Shown one piece after another: positions 1-9,663 of a stretch of 64,000 nucleotides of DNA. The notes beneath the pieces are model-generated. The model was not told the DNA's origin. It made no database searches and saw nothing but the letters and a program-made list of their open reading frames with translations. The DNA is from Martelella radicis (lineage in GTDB: Bacteria; Pseudomonadota; Alphaproteobacteria; Rhizobiales; Rhizobiaceae): positions 176,532-240,531 of the forward strand of contig NZ_JACIDZ010000007.1 in assembly GCF_014196625.1 (NCBI RefSeq), read 5' to 3'. Position numbers and translations under genes: made by a program. Positions within the stretch are counted from its first letter, which is position 1. Each line of letters begins with the position of its first letter.

Positions 1-975
1 ACACTTGGCCCGGTTTCGGTTTCTGCACTGCGCATAAGCGAGAAGACCGCCACCGCATTGAAGCGCCTCGGCCTCAACACCATTGAAGATATTGCCGCCC
101 TGCCGCGCGCTACCCTTGCCCGCCGTTTCGACATGGCGCTGATCGAGCGGCTCGAACAGGCGCTCGGGACACGCGGCGAGGCCGTGTCGCCGCTTTCCGA
201 GCCGCCGCATTATGGTGTGCGGATGAGCTTTCCCGAACCGATCGGCCTTGTCGATGATGTGATGGCCGCCCTTTCCCGCCTCCTGGAAACGCTTTGCCTA
301 AGGCTGAAGAGCCGGGAAGCCGGTGCCCGCGCCATCACGCTTTCCGTCGAGCGCGTTGACCAGACCCGTCAGAACGTTACCCTTCGCCTCGCCCGACCGA
401 TGCGCGATACGACCCGCATTCTGAAGCTTTTCGAGCGGTCCGTGGGCGAGATTGACGCCGGTTTCGGCATAGAGCGGATCAGACTTGAGGCGAGCGAGGT
501 GGAAGGTCTGCCCGCCGAGCAAATCGGCGAAGGCGGGCTCGTTGAGGGCGAAGCACTGGACGATCTCGTAACCCGGCTCGGCGCGCGCATCGGGCTTGAT
601 AACATCGTCCGCTTCCAGCCCGTCGCCAGCCATATTCCCGAACGTGGTTTCACCGATATTCCCGGATCATATGGAAGGGTGGATGCCGAATGGCGCATGG
701 ACCATCCCCGCCCCTTGCGCATGTTCGCCCCCGAGCCGGTGACGAGTGACGCCGCCCGTCGCCCGCCGTCGCGCTTTTCCTGGCGGCGCATGCGGCTGGA
801 GACAGCTTCAAGCAGCGGACCGGAACGGATCGCGCCGGAGTGGTGGCGGCCGGACGAGGCCTGGCGCTCCGGGCTTCGCGATTACTGGCGGGTGGAAACC
901 CGGCAGGGGCTGAGGCTGTGGATGTTCCACACTCCGCAAGCGCCCGGCTGGTTCGTGCATGGCCTCTTCGCGTGA
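1..975 (+). CDS. imuB: ImuB, inactive Y-family polymerase-like mutasome subunit (5' end outside the window)
   Basis: The frame is open from base 1, so the N-terminal part lies upstream of the window. What is visible is the little-finger and C-terminal region of an ImuB-type protein. It starts with the helix-hairpin-helix-like LKRLGLNTIEDIAALPRATL region and ends with the tryptophan-rich tail common to this family (APEWWRPDEAW, DYWRVET, WFVHGLFA). ImuB lacks polymerase activity. Known roles are to bind the beta clamp and bring ImuA and DnaE2 together for SOS-induced lesion bypass. The dnaE2 gene follows after 9 bases, as in the usual lexA-regulated imuA-imuB-dnaE2 cassette. The imuA gene and the SOS box would be upstream, outside the window. 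The family call is firm; the missing 5' half prevents a check of the degenerate active site. Confidence 0.9.
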   Translation, partial: TLGPVSVSALRISEKTATALKRLGLNTIEDIAALPRATLARRFDMALIERLEQALGTRGEAVSPLSEPPHYGVRMSFPEPIGLVDDVMAALSRLLETLCLRLKSREAGARAITLSVERVDQTRQNVTLRLARPMRDTTRILKLFERSVGEIDAGFGIERIRLEASEVEGLPAEQIGEGGLVEGEALDDLVTRLGARIGLDNIVRFQPVASHIPERGFTDIPGSYGRVDAEWRMDHPRPLRMFAPEPVTSDAARRPPSRFSWRRMRLETASSSGPERIAPEWWRPDEAWRSGLRDYWRVETRQGLRLWMFHTPQAPGWFVHGLFA

Positions 976-984
976 GATCGCCCG

Positions 985-3900
985 ATGGATTATGCCGAAT
1001 TATGCGTCACCTCCAATTTCACCTTCCTCACCGGCGCCTCACACCCGGAGGAGATGGTGGTCCGCGCCGCCGAGCTGGACCTCGACGCCATTGCGATTAC
1101 CGACCGCAATTCGCTCGCCGGTGTGGTCCGTGCGTTCAGGGCACTGAAGGAAACGCGACGCAAGCTGGAAAAGGAAACGGAGGAGCAATGCATCAGGCTT
1201 GCGGAGAATATCGACCCTTCATCGCGCCAGTCCGTCGGTGGAGCAAAAACCATCCCGCTACCGCGGATCCGCCGCCTGCCACGCCTGATCGTCGGCTGCC
1301 GTCTGGTGCTTTCCGACAGTCCGGTCGATTTCGTGGCCCTGCCGAAGGACAAATCCGCCTATCAGAAACTCGCGCGGCTCCTAAGCCTCGGCAAACAGCG
1401 CACGCAAAAGGGCGAATGCCTGCTTTATCTGAGCGACATGCTGGACTGGGCCGACGGTTCGATCCTCATTGCCCTGCCTCAGGAGATGAAGAAAAAGGCG
1501 GAGGTGACAGGGCATATCACCCAGGCGCTCCGCCGCTTTCCCGGCCACGTCTTCACCGGCGCCGCCCCCCGCTATGACGGTTCCGACGCCGCCTGGTTCA
1601 AAACCCTGACGGCGCTTTCGCATACCACCGGCGCACCCATGGTCGCCGTCGGCGACGTGCTGATGCATCACGCCAGCCGCCGCCAGCTTGCCGATGTGCT
1701 GACCTGCATGCGCCACCACATCACCATCGACGAGATCGGCCGCCTTGCGCTGCCGAATGCCGAGCGGCGGCTGAAGCCGGCTGACGAGATGGCGCATATC
1801 TTCCGCGACCACCCCGCCGCCATCCGCCGCACGCTGGAGATTGCCGCGCGCCTCACCTTCGACCTGACAGAGCTCTCCTACAATTATCCTGCCGAAGTCG
1901 CTCATGGCGAGGCGCCGCAAGCCCGGCTCGCGCGGCTCACCTGGGAAGGACTGAAGTGGCGCAACCCTGAAGGCATACCGGCGCGCCACCGCGAGCTTGC
2001 CGAAAAGGAACTGGCACTGGTCGACGAACTCGGCTTCGCCGCCTATTTCCTCACCGTGCATGACATCATCGTCTTTGCCCGCAGCAAGGGTATTCTGTGT
2101 CAGGGCCGCGGCTCGGCGGCCAACTCCATCCTCTGCTATGCGCTGCGGATCACCGATGTCAGTCCCGACATGATCGGCATGGTGTTCGAGCGTTTCGTCT
2201 CCCGCCATCGCGGCGAGCCGCCCGATATCGACGTCGATTTCGAGCATGAGCGGCGCGAAGAGGTGATCCAGCATATCTATGACAAATATGGCCGGGACCA
2301 TGCCGGGCTTTGCGCCACCGTCATCCATTTCCGCTCGCGTGCGGCGATCCGCGAGGTCGGCAAGGTGATGGGCCTGTCGAACGATGTCACCGCCGCCCTT
2401 TCCGGCCAGATCTGGGGCATTTCCAGCAAGGGCGCCGATCCCGAACGGTTGAAGGAAGTCGGGCTTGATCTTTCCGACCGGAGGCTCACCCAGACGGTAC
2501 GCATCATCGGTGAAATCATCGGCTTCCCCCGGCATCTGTCGCAGCATGTCGGCGGCTTCGTCATCACCCACGACCGGCTGGACGAACTCTGTCCCATCGA
2601 AAACGCCGCGATGGAAGACCGCACCGTGATCGAATGGGACAAGGACGATATCGATGCACTGCAGATCCTGAAGGTGGATGTCCTGAGCCTCGGCATGCTG
2701 ACCTGCCTGCAGAAAAGCTTCGACCTCCTGTCCCGCCACTATAACCGCCCGCTCACCATCGCCGAGGTGCCGCAGGGCGACGCGGCAACCTATGACATGC
2801 TCTGCGCCGCCGATGCCGTCGGCGTGTTTCAGGTGGAAAGCCGGGCACAGATGAACTTTTTGCCGCGCATGCAGCCACGCAAATTCTACGACCTCGTCAT
2901 CGAGGTGGCGATCGTGCGCCCCGGCCCGATCCAGGGCGGCATGGTGCAGCCCTATATCCAGCGCCGTCAGAGAAAGGCAAAGATAGAATACCCCTCGCCG
3001 GAACTTGAGGATGTGTTGAAGAAGACGCTCGGCGTGCCGCTGTTCCAGGAACAGGCCATGCTGATCGCCGTGGTCGCCGCCGGCTTTTCGGCCGAGGATG
3101 CCGACCGGCTGCGCCGTTCGCTGGCAAGCTTCCGCCAGATGGGCACGATCGGCGAATTCGAGGCGCAGTTCGTCAATGGCATGCTCAAGAATGGCTATGA
3201 ACGCGATTTCGCCGAACGCTGCTTTGCCCAGATCCGGGGCTTTGCCGATTACGGCTTCCCCGAAAGCCATGCGGCGGCGTTTGCCATGCTCACCTATGTC
3301 TCGGCCTGGCTGAAATGCCACTATCCGGCGGCCTTCGCCTGCGCGCTTTTAAACTCGCAGCCGATGGGTTTTTACGCCCCCGCCCAGATCGTCCGCGATG
3401 CCCGCGAGCATCAGGTGGAAGTCCGCCCCATCTCGGTCAATCACAGTGCCTGGGACTGCACGCTGGAACGCCGCGCCGATGGCGCCTATGCCCTGCGGCT
3501 CGGCTTCCGCCAGATCAAGGGGCTGAAACAGGAGGACGCGACCTGGCTGGAGAAGGCCCGGGGCAACGGCTATCAGACACCGGAAGACGTGTGGCTCAGG
3601 GCCGGTCTGATGCCGGCGGTGCTCGAGCGCCTCGCCGAGGCTGATGCCTTTGCCGATGCGGGACTTTCCCGCCGCGATGCGCTGTGGCGCGTCAAGGCGA
3701 TCCGCGCGCCAAAGCCGCTTCCGCTTTTCAACGACCCGATCGTTGGCGAGCATATTCTTGAACCGGATGTTCTCCTGCCGGTGATGAATCTCGGCGAGCA
3801 GGTGGTGGAGGATTACGTCGCCACCCGCATGAGCCTCAGAGCCCACCCGATGGAGCTCCTTCGTCCGAAAATGCCAGGCCTGACTCTCCATTCAGCGTTG

Positions 3901-4308
3901 GCGACAACACCGCAACGGCGCGTCAGCGTCTCAGGGTTGGTCATCACCCGCCAGCGCCCCGGAACGGCCTCGGGCGTCATCTTCCTGACGCTGGAGGATG
4001 AGACCGGCGTTTCCAACGTCGTCGTCTGGAACAAGGTCTATGAGCGCTTCCGCCGCACGGTGATGGGCGGACGCCTGCTGAAGGTCACCGGCAAGCTGCA
4101 GCGCGAGGGCGTGGTCGTCCATGTGATCGCCGAAACCATCGAGGATTGCTCCTGGCGCCTCTCAGAACTCGGCCACCCGATGGACGATGCCATCGGCGTC
4201 ACCGACCCTAAAGCCGATGACACGCCGCGAAGGCCCAGGCTCCAGCCCCGCGCGCATCATCCGCGCGAACAGGCGAAGAAACTGTTTCCAAGCCGGGATT
4301 TTCATTGA
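985..4308 (+). CDS. dnaE2: Error-prone DNA polymerase DnaE2 (ImuC), C-family
   Basis: This is a full-length, 1107-residue C-family polymerase. It begins with a PHP domain (MDYAELCVTSNFTFLTGASH) and has the catalytic palm signatures CQGRGSAANSILCYAL and GEPPDIDVDFEHERREEV, then HLSQHVGGFVIT and VLSLGMLTCL. The C-terminal OB-fold (about residues 985-1060) runs through SVSGLVITRQRPG and FLTLEDETG. The short C-terminus and the pairing with imuB separate it from the replicative DnaE1. The enzyme does mutagenic translesion synthesis after DNA damage, recruited to the clamp through ImuB. The start codon is 9 bases after the imuB stop, so translation is probably coupled. SOS control is inferred from the family, because the promoter is outside the window. 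Confidence 0.96.
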   Translation: MDYAELCVTSNFTFLTGASHPEEMVVRAAELDLDAIAITDRNSLAGVVRAFRALKETRRKLEKETEEQCIRLAENIDPSSRQSVGGAKTIPLPRIRRLPRLIVGCRLVLSDSPVDFVALPKDKSAYQKLARLLSLGKQRTQKGECLLYLSDMLDWADGSILIALPQEMKKKAEVTGHITQALRRFPGHVFTGAAPRYDGSDAAWFKTLTALSHTTGAPMVAVGDVLMHHASRRQLADVLTCMRHHITIDEIGRLALPNAERRLKPADEMAHIFRDHPAAIRRTLEIAARLTFDLTELSYNYPAEVAHGEAPQARLARLTWEGLKWRNPEGIPARHRELAEKELALVDELGFAAYFLTVHDIIVFARSKGILCQGRGSAANSILCYALRITDVSPDMIGMVFERFVSRHRGEPPDIDVDFEHERREEVIQHIYDKYGRDHAGLCATVIHFRSRAAIREVGKVMGLSNDVTAALSGQIWGISSKGADPERLKEVGLDLSDRRLTQTVRIIGEIIGFPRHLSQHVGGFVITHDRLDELCPIENAAMEDRTVIEWDKDDIDALQILKVDVLSLGMLTCLQKSFDLLSRHYNRPLTIAEVPQGDAATYDMLCAADAVGVFQVESRAQMNFLPRMQPRKFYDLVIEVAIVRPGPIQGGMVQPYIQRRQRKAKIEYPSPELEDVLKKTLGVPLFQEQAMLIAVVAAGFSAEDADRLRRSLASFRQMGTIGEFEAQFVNGMLKNGYERDFAERCFAQIRGFADYGFPESHAAAFAMLTYVSAWLKCHYPAAFACALLNSQPMGFYAPAQIVRDAREHQVEVRPISVNHSAWDCTLERRADGAYALRLGFRQIKGLKQEDATWLEKARGNGYQTPEDVWLRAGLMPAVLERLAEADAFADAGLSRRDALWRVKAIRAPKPLPLFNDPIVGEHILEPDVLLPVMNLGEQVVEDYVATRMSLRAHPMELLRPKMPGLTLHSALATTPQRRVSVSGLVITRQRPGTASGVIFLTLEDETGVSNVVVWNKVYERFRRTVMGGRLLKVTGKLQREGVVVHVIAETIEDCSWRLSELGHPMDDAIGVTDPKADDTPRRPRLQPRAHHPREQAKKLFPSRDFH

Positions 4309-4541
4309 GGCATTAACGGCTGTCAAAAAGAGCAGCCGGACCGCCTCCGGCATGATGCCGGAAACAACAGTACGATCTTCAAACCGGCTTCCACGTCCTG
4401 ACAAAACGACCCCCTGTGTCATCTGAAACACTTCCGAAGACGTAAAGACACTTAAGTTCATACAATAGAGCATGTTCGTCTTGCGCCACGATGCGCCATT
4501 GCCCATAGTCTCCGCCCCGAATTGGTTGATCGGCTTCGACA

Positions 4542-6776
4542 ATGAATAAAAAAACACAGGTCAAAGGCCGCTTTCGGTTTCTCCTGACACGCGCAGTTCC
4601 CGCACTGACGCTTGCGCTGCTGATCGGCATTGGCGTTGTCGCCCTGCTGGTCTGGGCAGGCAAGGAGACGGACGAAGCATCGCACGAACGCCAGGCGCGG
4701 CTCGTCCGGCTCGTGATTTCCCAGCTGCAGACCGAAGTGGCGCATGACCAGGAAAGCTCCACGGTCTGGGACGACGCGGTCGTCGAGGTTCGCGCCGGCA
4801 ATTTCGCCTGGATCGACGACAATCTCGGCACCTGGATGCACGACTATTTCGGCTTTGACGGCGTCTACATCCTCGATCCGTCCGACCGGGCGCTTTACGC
4901 TTTCACGGATGGAGCCATGGCGAGCCAATACGCCTATGACGCCATCGAAAGCGAGGTCGCGCCCCTTGCCGAAGCGCTTCGGGCCAAGCTGGCCGCCGGC
5001 GACTACAGCCAGGTCAACGAGCAGGTCCTGACCCCCGGTGTCTCCGATCTGGCGGTGATCAGGGACCGTCCGGCCGTCGTCAGCGTCAAGCCGATCGTCC
5101 CGCATTCCGACTTCGTCCGGCAGGAAGCGGGCGAGGAGCATCTGCATGTCGCCGTCCGGTTTCTCGACGGCAGCCTGATCCAGGAACTTCAGGACGACTA
5201 TATGTTCGAAGACCTCCGCTTTTCCTGGATGCCGGAAGGCTCGAACCAGCCACTGACGACCAGCGAGGGCAGAAATATCGGTTACTTCGTCTGGCAGCCC
5301 TACCGGCCAGGCTCGGCAGTGATGGCAAGTGTTATACCGGTGCTGATCGGCGTTCTGGCGATCGCGCTCGTTTCGATCGCGATTTTCCTGATCATCCATC
5401 ACAACCGGTCGAAGAAGCTTGAGGAAAGCGAGGAGCGCATCCGCTATCTGGCAATGCACGATCCGTTGACCGACCTTCCCAACCGGATGTATTTCAACGA
5501 CAGGGTCGATCGCCGGCTGGCCGACAACGTCAAAAAACCACTCGCCCTTCTCTATCTTGATCTCGACCGCTTCAAGCAGGTCAACGACACGCTCGGCCAT
5601 CCGGCAGGCGACGCGCTGATCAGCGAATTTGCCGGAAGGCTCAGGTCAACCCTTCGCGAAGATGACCTCGTGGCCCGGATCGGCGGAGACGAATTCACCG
5701 TCATGCTGAGCGGCCGCGACGGCGAACGGGAGATCAACGCGCTCTGTCAGCGCATAGTCGATGCCGCACGCAAGCCGTTCCAGATCGACGGCAATACGGT
5801 TTTTATCGGCGTCAGCATCGGCGCCGCCATCTTTCCCCGTGACGGCGACGACCGGATCAACCTGCTGCGCAAGGCGGATGTGGCGCTCTACTATTCCAAG
5901 ACCACCGGTCGGGGCCGCTACTCCTTCTTCTCCGAAGCCATGGACGAGACTCTCGGCTTGCGTCGAAAAACGGAAATGGACCTCAGACAGGCGCTTCTCG
6001 GCGAAAACCAACTCTCTGTCTACTTCCAGCCGATCCAGTCCGCCCGCACCCGGCAGATTGTCGGCTGCGAGGCCCTGCTCCGCTGGCATCACCCCGAAAT
6101 CGGATGGATTTCGCCCGAATTATTCATACCGATCGCGGAGGAGGCCGGACTGATCGATGACATCGGCCAGTTTGCCTTGCACAAAGCATGCGCGGCCGCA
6201 GCGAAATGGCACGGCCTGTCGGTCGCGGTCAATGTTTCGGGGGTCGAACTCGCCAACCCCGCCTATGCCGGCAAGGTCGAGAAGGTCCTGGTTGCGACCG
6301 GCCTTGCGCCATCCCGCCTCGAACTCGAAATCACCGAGTCCGTGGCAACAGACGAAGACAGTGCAGCGGTCGACAATCTGATCGCGCTTCGCGATCTCGG
6401 CGTGCGGATAGCCATCGACGATTTCGGTACAGGCTTCTCGTCGCTGGGACGTCTGCAATCTCTCAATATCGACCGTATCAAGATCGACAGGAGCTTTGTC
6501 CAGGGGCTGGAGGGCAAGGCCGACGACGAAGCCATCATTCGCGCGATCGTCGATATAGCCCATGCCAAGGGGCTCAGGACCACCGCAGAGGGCGTGGAAA
6601 CATCGCAACAAGGGGACACCCTGACCAGAATGGGCTGCGACGATCTGCAGGGGTTCCTCTACGCACAGCCGATGCCGCTACGTGACATCAACAGGAAGCT
6701 CGGCATAGCACACGATACCGCGAAGCTGGACGCAACACTTGCGGCAACGGCGCCTGGCGACGACGCCAAGGACTAG
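4542..6776 (+). CDS. Membrane CHASE4-GGDEF-EAL protein (c-di-GMP cyclase/phosphodiesterase)
   Basis: The protein has 744 residues. TM1 is at about 16-37 and is followed by a periplasmic CHASE4-like sensor (about 45-250), including HDQESSTVWDDAVV and GFDGVYILDPSDRALY. TM2 is at about 258-286. The GGDEF domain has an intact active site at 381-385 (GGDEF) and an RxxD inhibitory site at 372-375, so cyclase activity with product inhibition is plausible. The EAL domain starts with EAL at 510-512 (EALLRWHHPE) and keeps DDFGTGFSSL and the TAEGVET motif, so phosphodiesterase activity is also plausible. Which activity dominates cannot be read from sequence. The gene appears monocistronic, with a 233-base leader after dnaE2. 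A link to the c-di-GMP-binding polysaccharide synthase at 44-46 kb is possible but unproven. Confidence 0.92.
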   Translation: MNKKTQVKGRFRFLLTRAVPALTLALLIGIGVVALLVWAGKETDEASHERQARLVRLVISQLQTEVAHDQESSTVWDDAVVEVRAGNFAWIDDNLGTWMHDYFGFDGVYILDPSDRALYAFTDGAMASQYAYDAIESEVAPLAEALRAKLAAGDYSQVNEQVLTPGVSDLAVIRDRPAVVSVKPIVPHSDFVRQEAGEEHLHVAVRFLDGSLIQELQDDYMFEDLRFSWMPEGSNQPLTTSEGRNIGYFVWQPYRPGSAVMASVIPVLIGVLAIALVSIAIFLIIHHNRSKKLEESEERIRYLAMHDPLTDLPNRMYFNDRVDRRLADNVKKPLALLYLDLDRFKQVNDTLGHPAGDALISEFAGRLRSTLREDDLVARIGGDEFTVMLSGRDGEREINALCQRIVDAARKPFQIDGNTVFIGVSIGAAIFPRDGDDRINLLRKADVALYYSKTTGRGRYSFFSEAMDETLGLRRKTEMDLRQALLGENQLSVYFQPIQSARTRQIVGCEALLRWHHPEIGWISPELFIPIAEEAGLIDDIGQFALHKACAAAAKWHGLSVAVNVSGVELANPAYAGKVEKVLVATGLAPSRLELEITESVATDEDSAAVDNLIALRDLGVRIAIDDFGTGFSSLGRLQSLNIDRIKIDRSFVQGLEGKADDEAIIRAIVDIAHAKGLRTTAEGVETSQQGDTLTRMGCDDLQGFLYAQPMPLRDINRKLGIAHDTAKLDATLAATAPGDDAKD

Positions 6777-6851
6777 AACGACGCCGCCTTTTCTCTTGCA
6801 AACACGGCGCCGCTCGTTCCATCCGCCTGTCTTGAGAGGCAACCGGGCCGT

Positions 6852-7283
6852 TCAGGCCCTGGCCAGCGCCTCCAGCGCCTCGACGCAGGCAGCCGCGGCC
6901 TCGCGCCCCTTGTTGTGCTCGTCATCGGCGGAGCGCTCGAAGGCCTGGATCGCGGTATAGGTGGTCAGGATGCCAAAGGAGGCCGGAACGCCGGTTTCAA
7001 GCTGGACCTGCATCAGCCCATGAGCGGCGGCTTCGGAGATATATTCGAAATGAGCCGTGTCGCCTTTTATCACCGCGCCGATGCAGACGATCCCGTCATA
7101 CCTGCCGCTCTTGGCGAGCTTTCTGGCGACCAGAGGCGTTTCGAAGGCGCCGGGAACGTCAAATATGTCGGTTTCGGCGAGCGTGACGCCGCGCTCGGCA
7201 AGTTCGGCCTTCGCGCCGTTCAGGAGGCCACTCGTGACCTTTTCATTGAAACGGGAGATGACGATCGCGATACGGTGGGACAC
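6852..7283 (-). CDS. ribH: 6,7-dimethyl-8-ribityllumazine synthase
   Basis: The protein has 143 residues, close to the family norm of about 150. It joins 5-amino-6-ribitylaminouracil with 3,4-dihydroxybutanone 4-phosphate, the penultimate step to riboflavin. Visible family motifs are VISRFNEKVTSGLL near the N-terminus, FDVPGAFETP, GAVIKGDTAHFEYIS with the catalytic histidine, and FGILTT followed by the C-terminal NKGREAA segment. The loop between these last two (YTAIQAFERSADDEH) is less typical. It is the last gene of the minus-strand ribD-ribBA-ribH unit, 27 bases after ribBA, and so lies under the FMN riboswitch at 9664-9820. No riboflavin synthase (ribE) is present here, so that step must be encoded elsewhere. 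Confidence 0.93.
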   Translation of the reverse strand: MSHRIAIVISRFNEKVTSGLLNGAKAELAERGVTLAETDIFDVPGAFETPLVARKLAKSGRYDGIVCIGAVIKGDTAHFEYISEAAAHGLMQVQLETGVPASFGILTTYTAIQAFERSADDEHNKGREAAAACVEALEALARA

Positions 7284-7310
7284 GGATGGATTTCCTTTCA
7301 GGATCAGATT

Positions 7311-8528
7311 TCACGACGACGGCAGAAGGTGGCCGAATTTCTCGCGCTTTGTTGAGAGATAGGTTTCGTTGAACGGGTTTGAGGCGGCGATCAGCGGCCT
7401 GCGCCCTTCGATGCGAAGACCGGCATTTTCGAGCGCGGCAGGCTTTTCGGGATTGTTGGAGAGGAGCCTGAGGCGCGTGATGCCGAGGCTTTTGAGGATA
7501 TGCGCCGCCGCATGGTATTCGCGGGCATCCGCCGGAAGGCCAAGCGCGACGTTGGCCGCATGGGTGTCGAGCCCCTTGTCCTGGAGCGCATAGGCGCGGA
7601 TCTTGTTGGCAAGGCCGATACCGCGCCCCTCCTGCCCCTTCAGATAGACGATCACGCCTCCCTCCTCGCCGATCAGCGTCATCGCCTGACGAAGCTGCTC
7701 GCCGCAGTCACAGCGAAGCGAGGAGAAGACGTCGCCGGTCAGGCATTCGGAATGGACACGTACCAGCGGAGCGCCATCCAGAGGTCCCTTGACCAGCGCC
7801 AGATGCTCCGTTCCGTCAACGAGACTTCTGAACGCATGCGCTTCAAAGCCGGCAACTGCGGTCGGAAGCGCCGCCCGGGCAACTTCCTCGACCAGGATTT
7901 CGGTGCGCAGGCGGTACTCGGCGAGTTCCCTGATTGTCAGGAGCGGCATGTCGTGATCCTGGGCAAAGGTCTCGAGATCGGGCCATCGCGCCATCTCGCC
8001 GTCGTCACGCATGACCTCGCAGATCACGGCCGCCGGATTAAGGCCGGCAAGACGGGCAAGGTCGACCGCGCCTTCGGTATGGCCGTCGCGCGCCAGCACG
8101 CCGCCTTCGGCAGCCCGCAGCGGAAACATATGCCCCGGCGAGACGATGTCTGCGGGCTTCGCCTCGGGATTGGCGGCCGCGGCAATCGTGCGGGCGCGCT
8201 CGGCTGCCGAAATTCCGGTGGTAACCCCCTCGGCCGCTTCGATAGACACGGTAAAGGCAGTTGAATGGCGGGCGCGGTTATTTGGGACCATCGGCGGCAG
8301 GCCGAGCCGGTCAACCTGCTCGCCCGTCAGCGTCAGGCAGATCAGGCCGCGGGCATGTTTTGCCATGAAATTGACGGCTTCCGGCGTCGCAAAATCGGCA
8401 GCGACGACGACATCACCCTCGTTCTCGCGGGTCTCGTCATCCACCAGAAGCACCATGCCGCCGGCTTTCAGAGTTTCCATCGCCTTTTCGACGGAAGAGG
8501 CTGTCAGATTGCGTTCCATTCTGGTCAT
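7311..8528 (-). CDS. ribBA: Bifunctional 3,4-dihydroxy-2-butanone 4-phosphate synthase / GTP cyclohydrolase II-type protein
   Basis: The protein has 405 residues in two domains. The N-terminal half (about 1-210) is the RibB domain, with the acidic loop DDETRENEGD, the HARGLICLTL segment and SPGHMFPLRA. The C-terminal half (about 215-400) is the GTP cyclohydrolase II fold. It has the zinc cysteines in ECLTGDVFSSLRCDCG, the GRGIGL motif and the YLSTKREKFGH tail. Together they make both early substrates of the riboflavin pathway. The start overlaps the ribD stop by 4 bases (ATGA), indicating translational coupling. In some alphaproteobacteria the RibA half of such fusions is impaired, but the zinc cysteines are present here, so dual function is plausible. 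Confidence 0.95.
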   Translation of the reverse strand: MTRMERNLTASSVEKAMETLKAGGMVLLVDDETRENEGDVVVAADFATPEAVNFMAKHARGLICLTLTGEQVDRLGLPPMVPNNRARHSTAFTVSIEAAEGVTTGISAAERARTIAAAANPEAKPADIVSPGHMFPLRAAEGGVLARDGHTEGAVDLARLAGLNPAAVICEVMRDDGEMARWPDLETFAQDHDMPLLTIRELAEYRLRTEILVEEVARAALPTAVAGFEAHAFRSLVDGTEHLALVKGPLDGAPLVRVHSECLTGDVFSSLRCDCGEQLRQAMTLIGEEGGVIVYLKGQEGRGIGLANKIRAYALQDKGLDTHAANVALGLPADAREYHAAAHILKSLGITRLRLLSNNPEKPAALENAGLRIEGRRPLIAASNPFNETYLSTKREKFGHLLPSS

Positions 8529-9556
8529 TCTTCTTCTCCGTGCGGCAGTACCGCAATATCCGATGCGTCAAATTCCAGGGAGCGATGGAAGACCCGCACC
8601 CGGTCGGGATTGTCTTTATGGATCAGCACATGTTCATCCCAGAACCCGCCCTGCAGCACGGCTGCCGTCAGCGTCGGTCCGGCTTCCACCAGCACCTCCA
8701 TGATGCCTCGGCGGCCCAGTTCTTCCAGCGCGGCTTCAAGCGCTTCGGGCCGGATGACGCGAAAGCCGCGCGCTTCCGCCGCGGCGACATAAGCGTCCGG
8801 CACGCGGCTCCGCCGGTCCAGTATGGCGAGAATACGGGACTTGCCGGCAAAATCGGCCACCCGCCTGACGGTAAACTCGGGATTGTCGGCAAGGATGGTG
8901 CCGGAACCGGTAAGGATCGCGTCGGCACGGCGGCGCAGACGGTGGGCCAGAACCAGGGACGAGGGCGAGGTGAAGGTCTTCGCGCCCGCGGGCGGCACCA
9001 TGTCGTCCGTTTCGTCGAGAGCCTGTTTGACGGTCACCCAGGGCAGGCACGTGAGAACATGTTTCGAAAAGGGGGCGATCAATCGGGATGCGCGGCGCGC
9101 GAGCGTTCCGGCGCGTTCGCCCGGCAGGTCGGCGGCAAAGGAGACCGAAAGCCCGGCTGCGGCAAGCCGGACAGCCCCGCCGCCCGCCACGCCGGGGTTT
9201 GGATCGGGCGCACCGATGATGACGCGGCGGGCCGGCGTTGCGAGGATGGCATCGGCACACGGCGGCGTGCGGCCGTGATGGTTGCAAGGCTCGAGCGTGA
9301 CGACGACGGTGTCGATGCGTTCGACGAGGCCGGCCGCGCGGGCGGAGGCAATCGCCTCCGCCTCCGCATGCGCCATGCCCGCCTTGCGATGGTATCCTTC
9401 TGCGATCACCGTGCCGGCGGCATCAAGGAGCACACAGCCGACCGGCGGATTGGGCGTCGTCGCGCCGGCAAAGCGACCGGCTCCGTCAAGCGCACGCGCC
9501 AAGGCCGCCGTGACAACGGCCGCATTCAAACTGTCTTTGGCGGGGTGGATGCCCAT
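8525..9556 (-). CDS. ribD: Bifunctional pyrimidine deaminase/reductase RibD
   Basis: The protein has 343 residues. The N-terminal cytidine-deaminase-like domain (about 1-150) has the zinc signature HAEAEAI and LEPCNHHGRTPPCADAI. The C-terminal reductase domain (about 155-340) has KQALDETDDM, RADAILTGSGTILADNPEFT and the late EVLVEAGPTL. It carries out steps 2 and 3 of riboflavin synthesis. It is the first gene of the three-gene minus-strand unit and sits about 110 bases downstream of the FMN riboswitch, which should shut down the operon when FMN is abundant. There is no nrdR or nusB next to it, unlike the other common alphaproteobacterial rib locus. Confidence 0.95.
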   Translation of the reverse strand: MGIHPAKDSLNAAVVTAALARALDGAGRFAGATTPNPPVGCVLLDAAGTVIAEGYHRKAGMAHAEAEAIASARAAGLVERIDTVVVTLEPCNHHGRTPPCADAILATPARRVIIGAPDPNPGVAGGGAVRLAAAGLSVSFAADLPGERAGTLARRASRLIAPFSKHVLTCLPWVTVKQALDETDDMVPPAGAKTFTSPSSLVLAHRLRRRADAILTGSGTILADNPEFTVRRVADFAGKSRILAILDRRSRVPDAYVAAAEARGFRVIRPEALEAALEELGRRGIMEVLVEAGPTLTAAVLQGGFWDEHVLIHKDNPDRVRVFHRSLEFDASDIAVLPHGEEE

Positions 9557-9663
9557 GCCTTCGCCTCATTGCTCAAACAAGACGCCATGCAGGGCAAAAA
9601 GCGGGAAACGAAACGCGGACTGCGCCCGCAATGCGGGATACAGATCACACGTCGCCACGCGCT

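Noticed and set aside
1381..3321. Long minus-strand open frame (646 codons) opposite dnaE2
   Set aside because: It is fully antisense to a well-supported polymerase gene, and its translation is His/Ala/Gly/Asp-rich with no family similarity. Long antisense frames are expected at this GC content.
4347..4361. CCGGCAT-G-ATGCCGG palindrome downstream of dnaE2
   Set aside because: The loop is a single base, so it cannot form a normal terminator hairpin, and no T-tract follows. It could be a chance GC palindrome.
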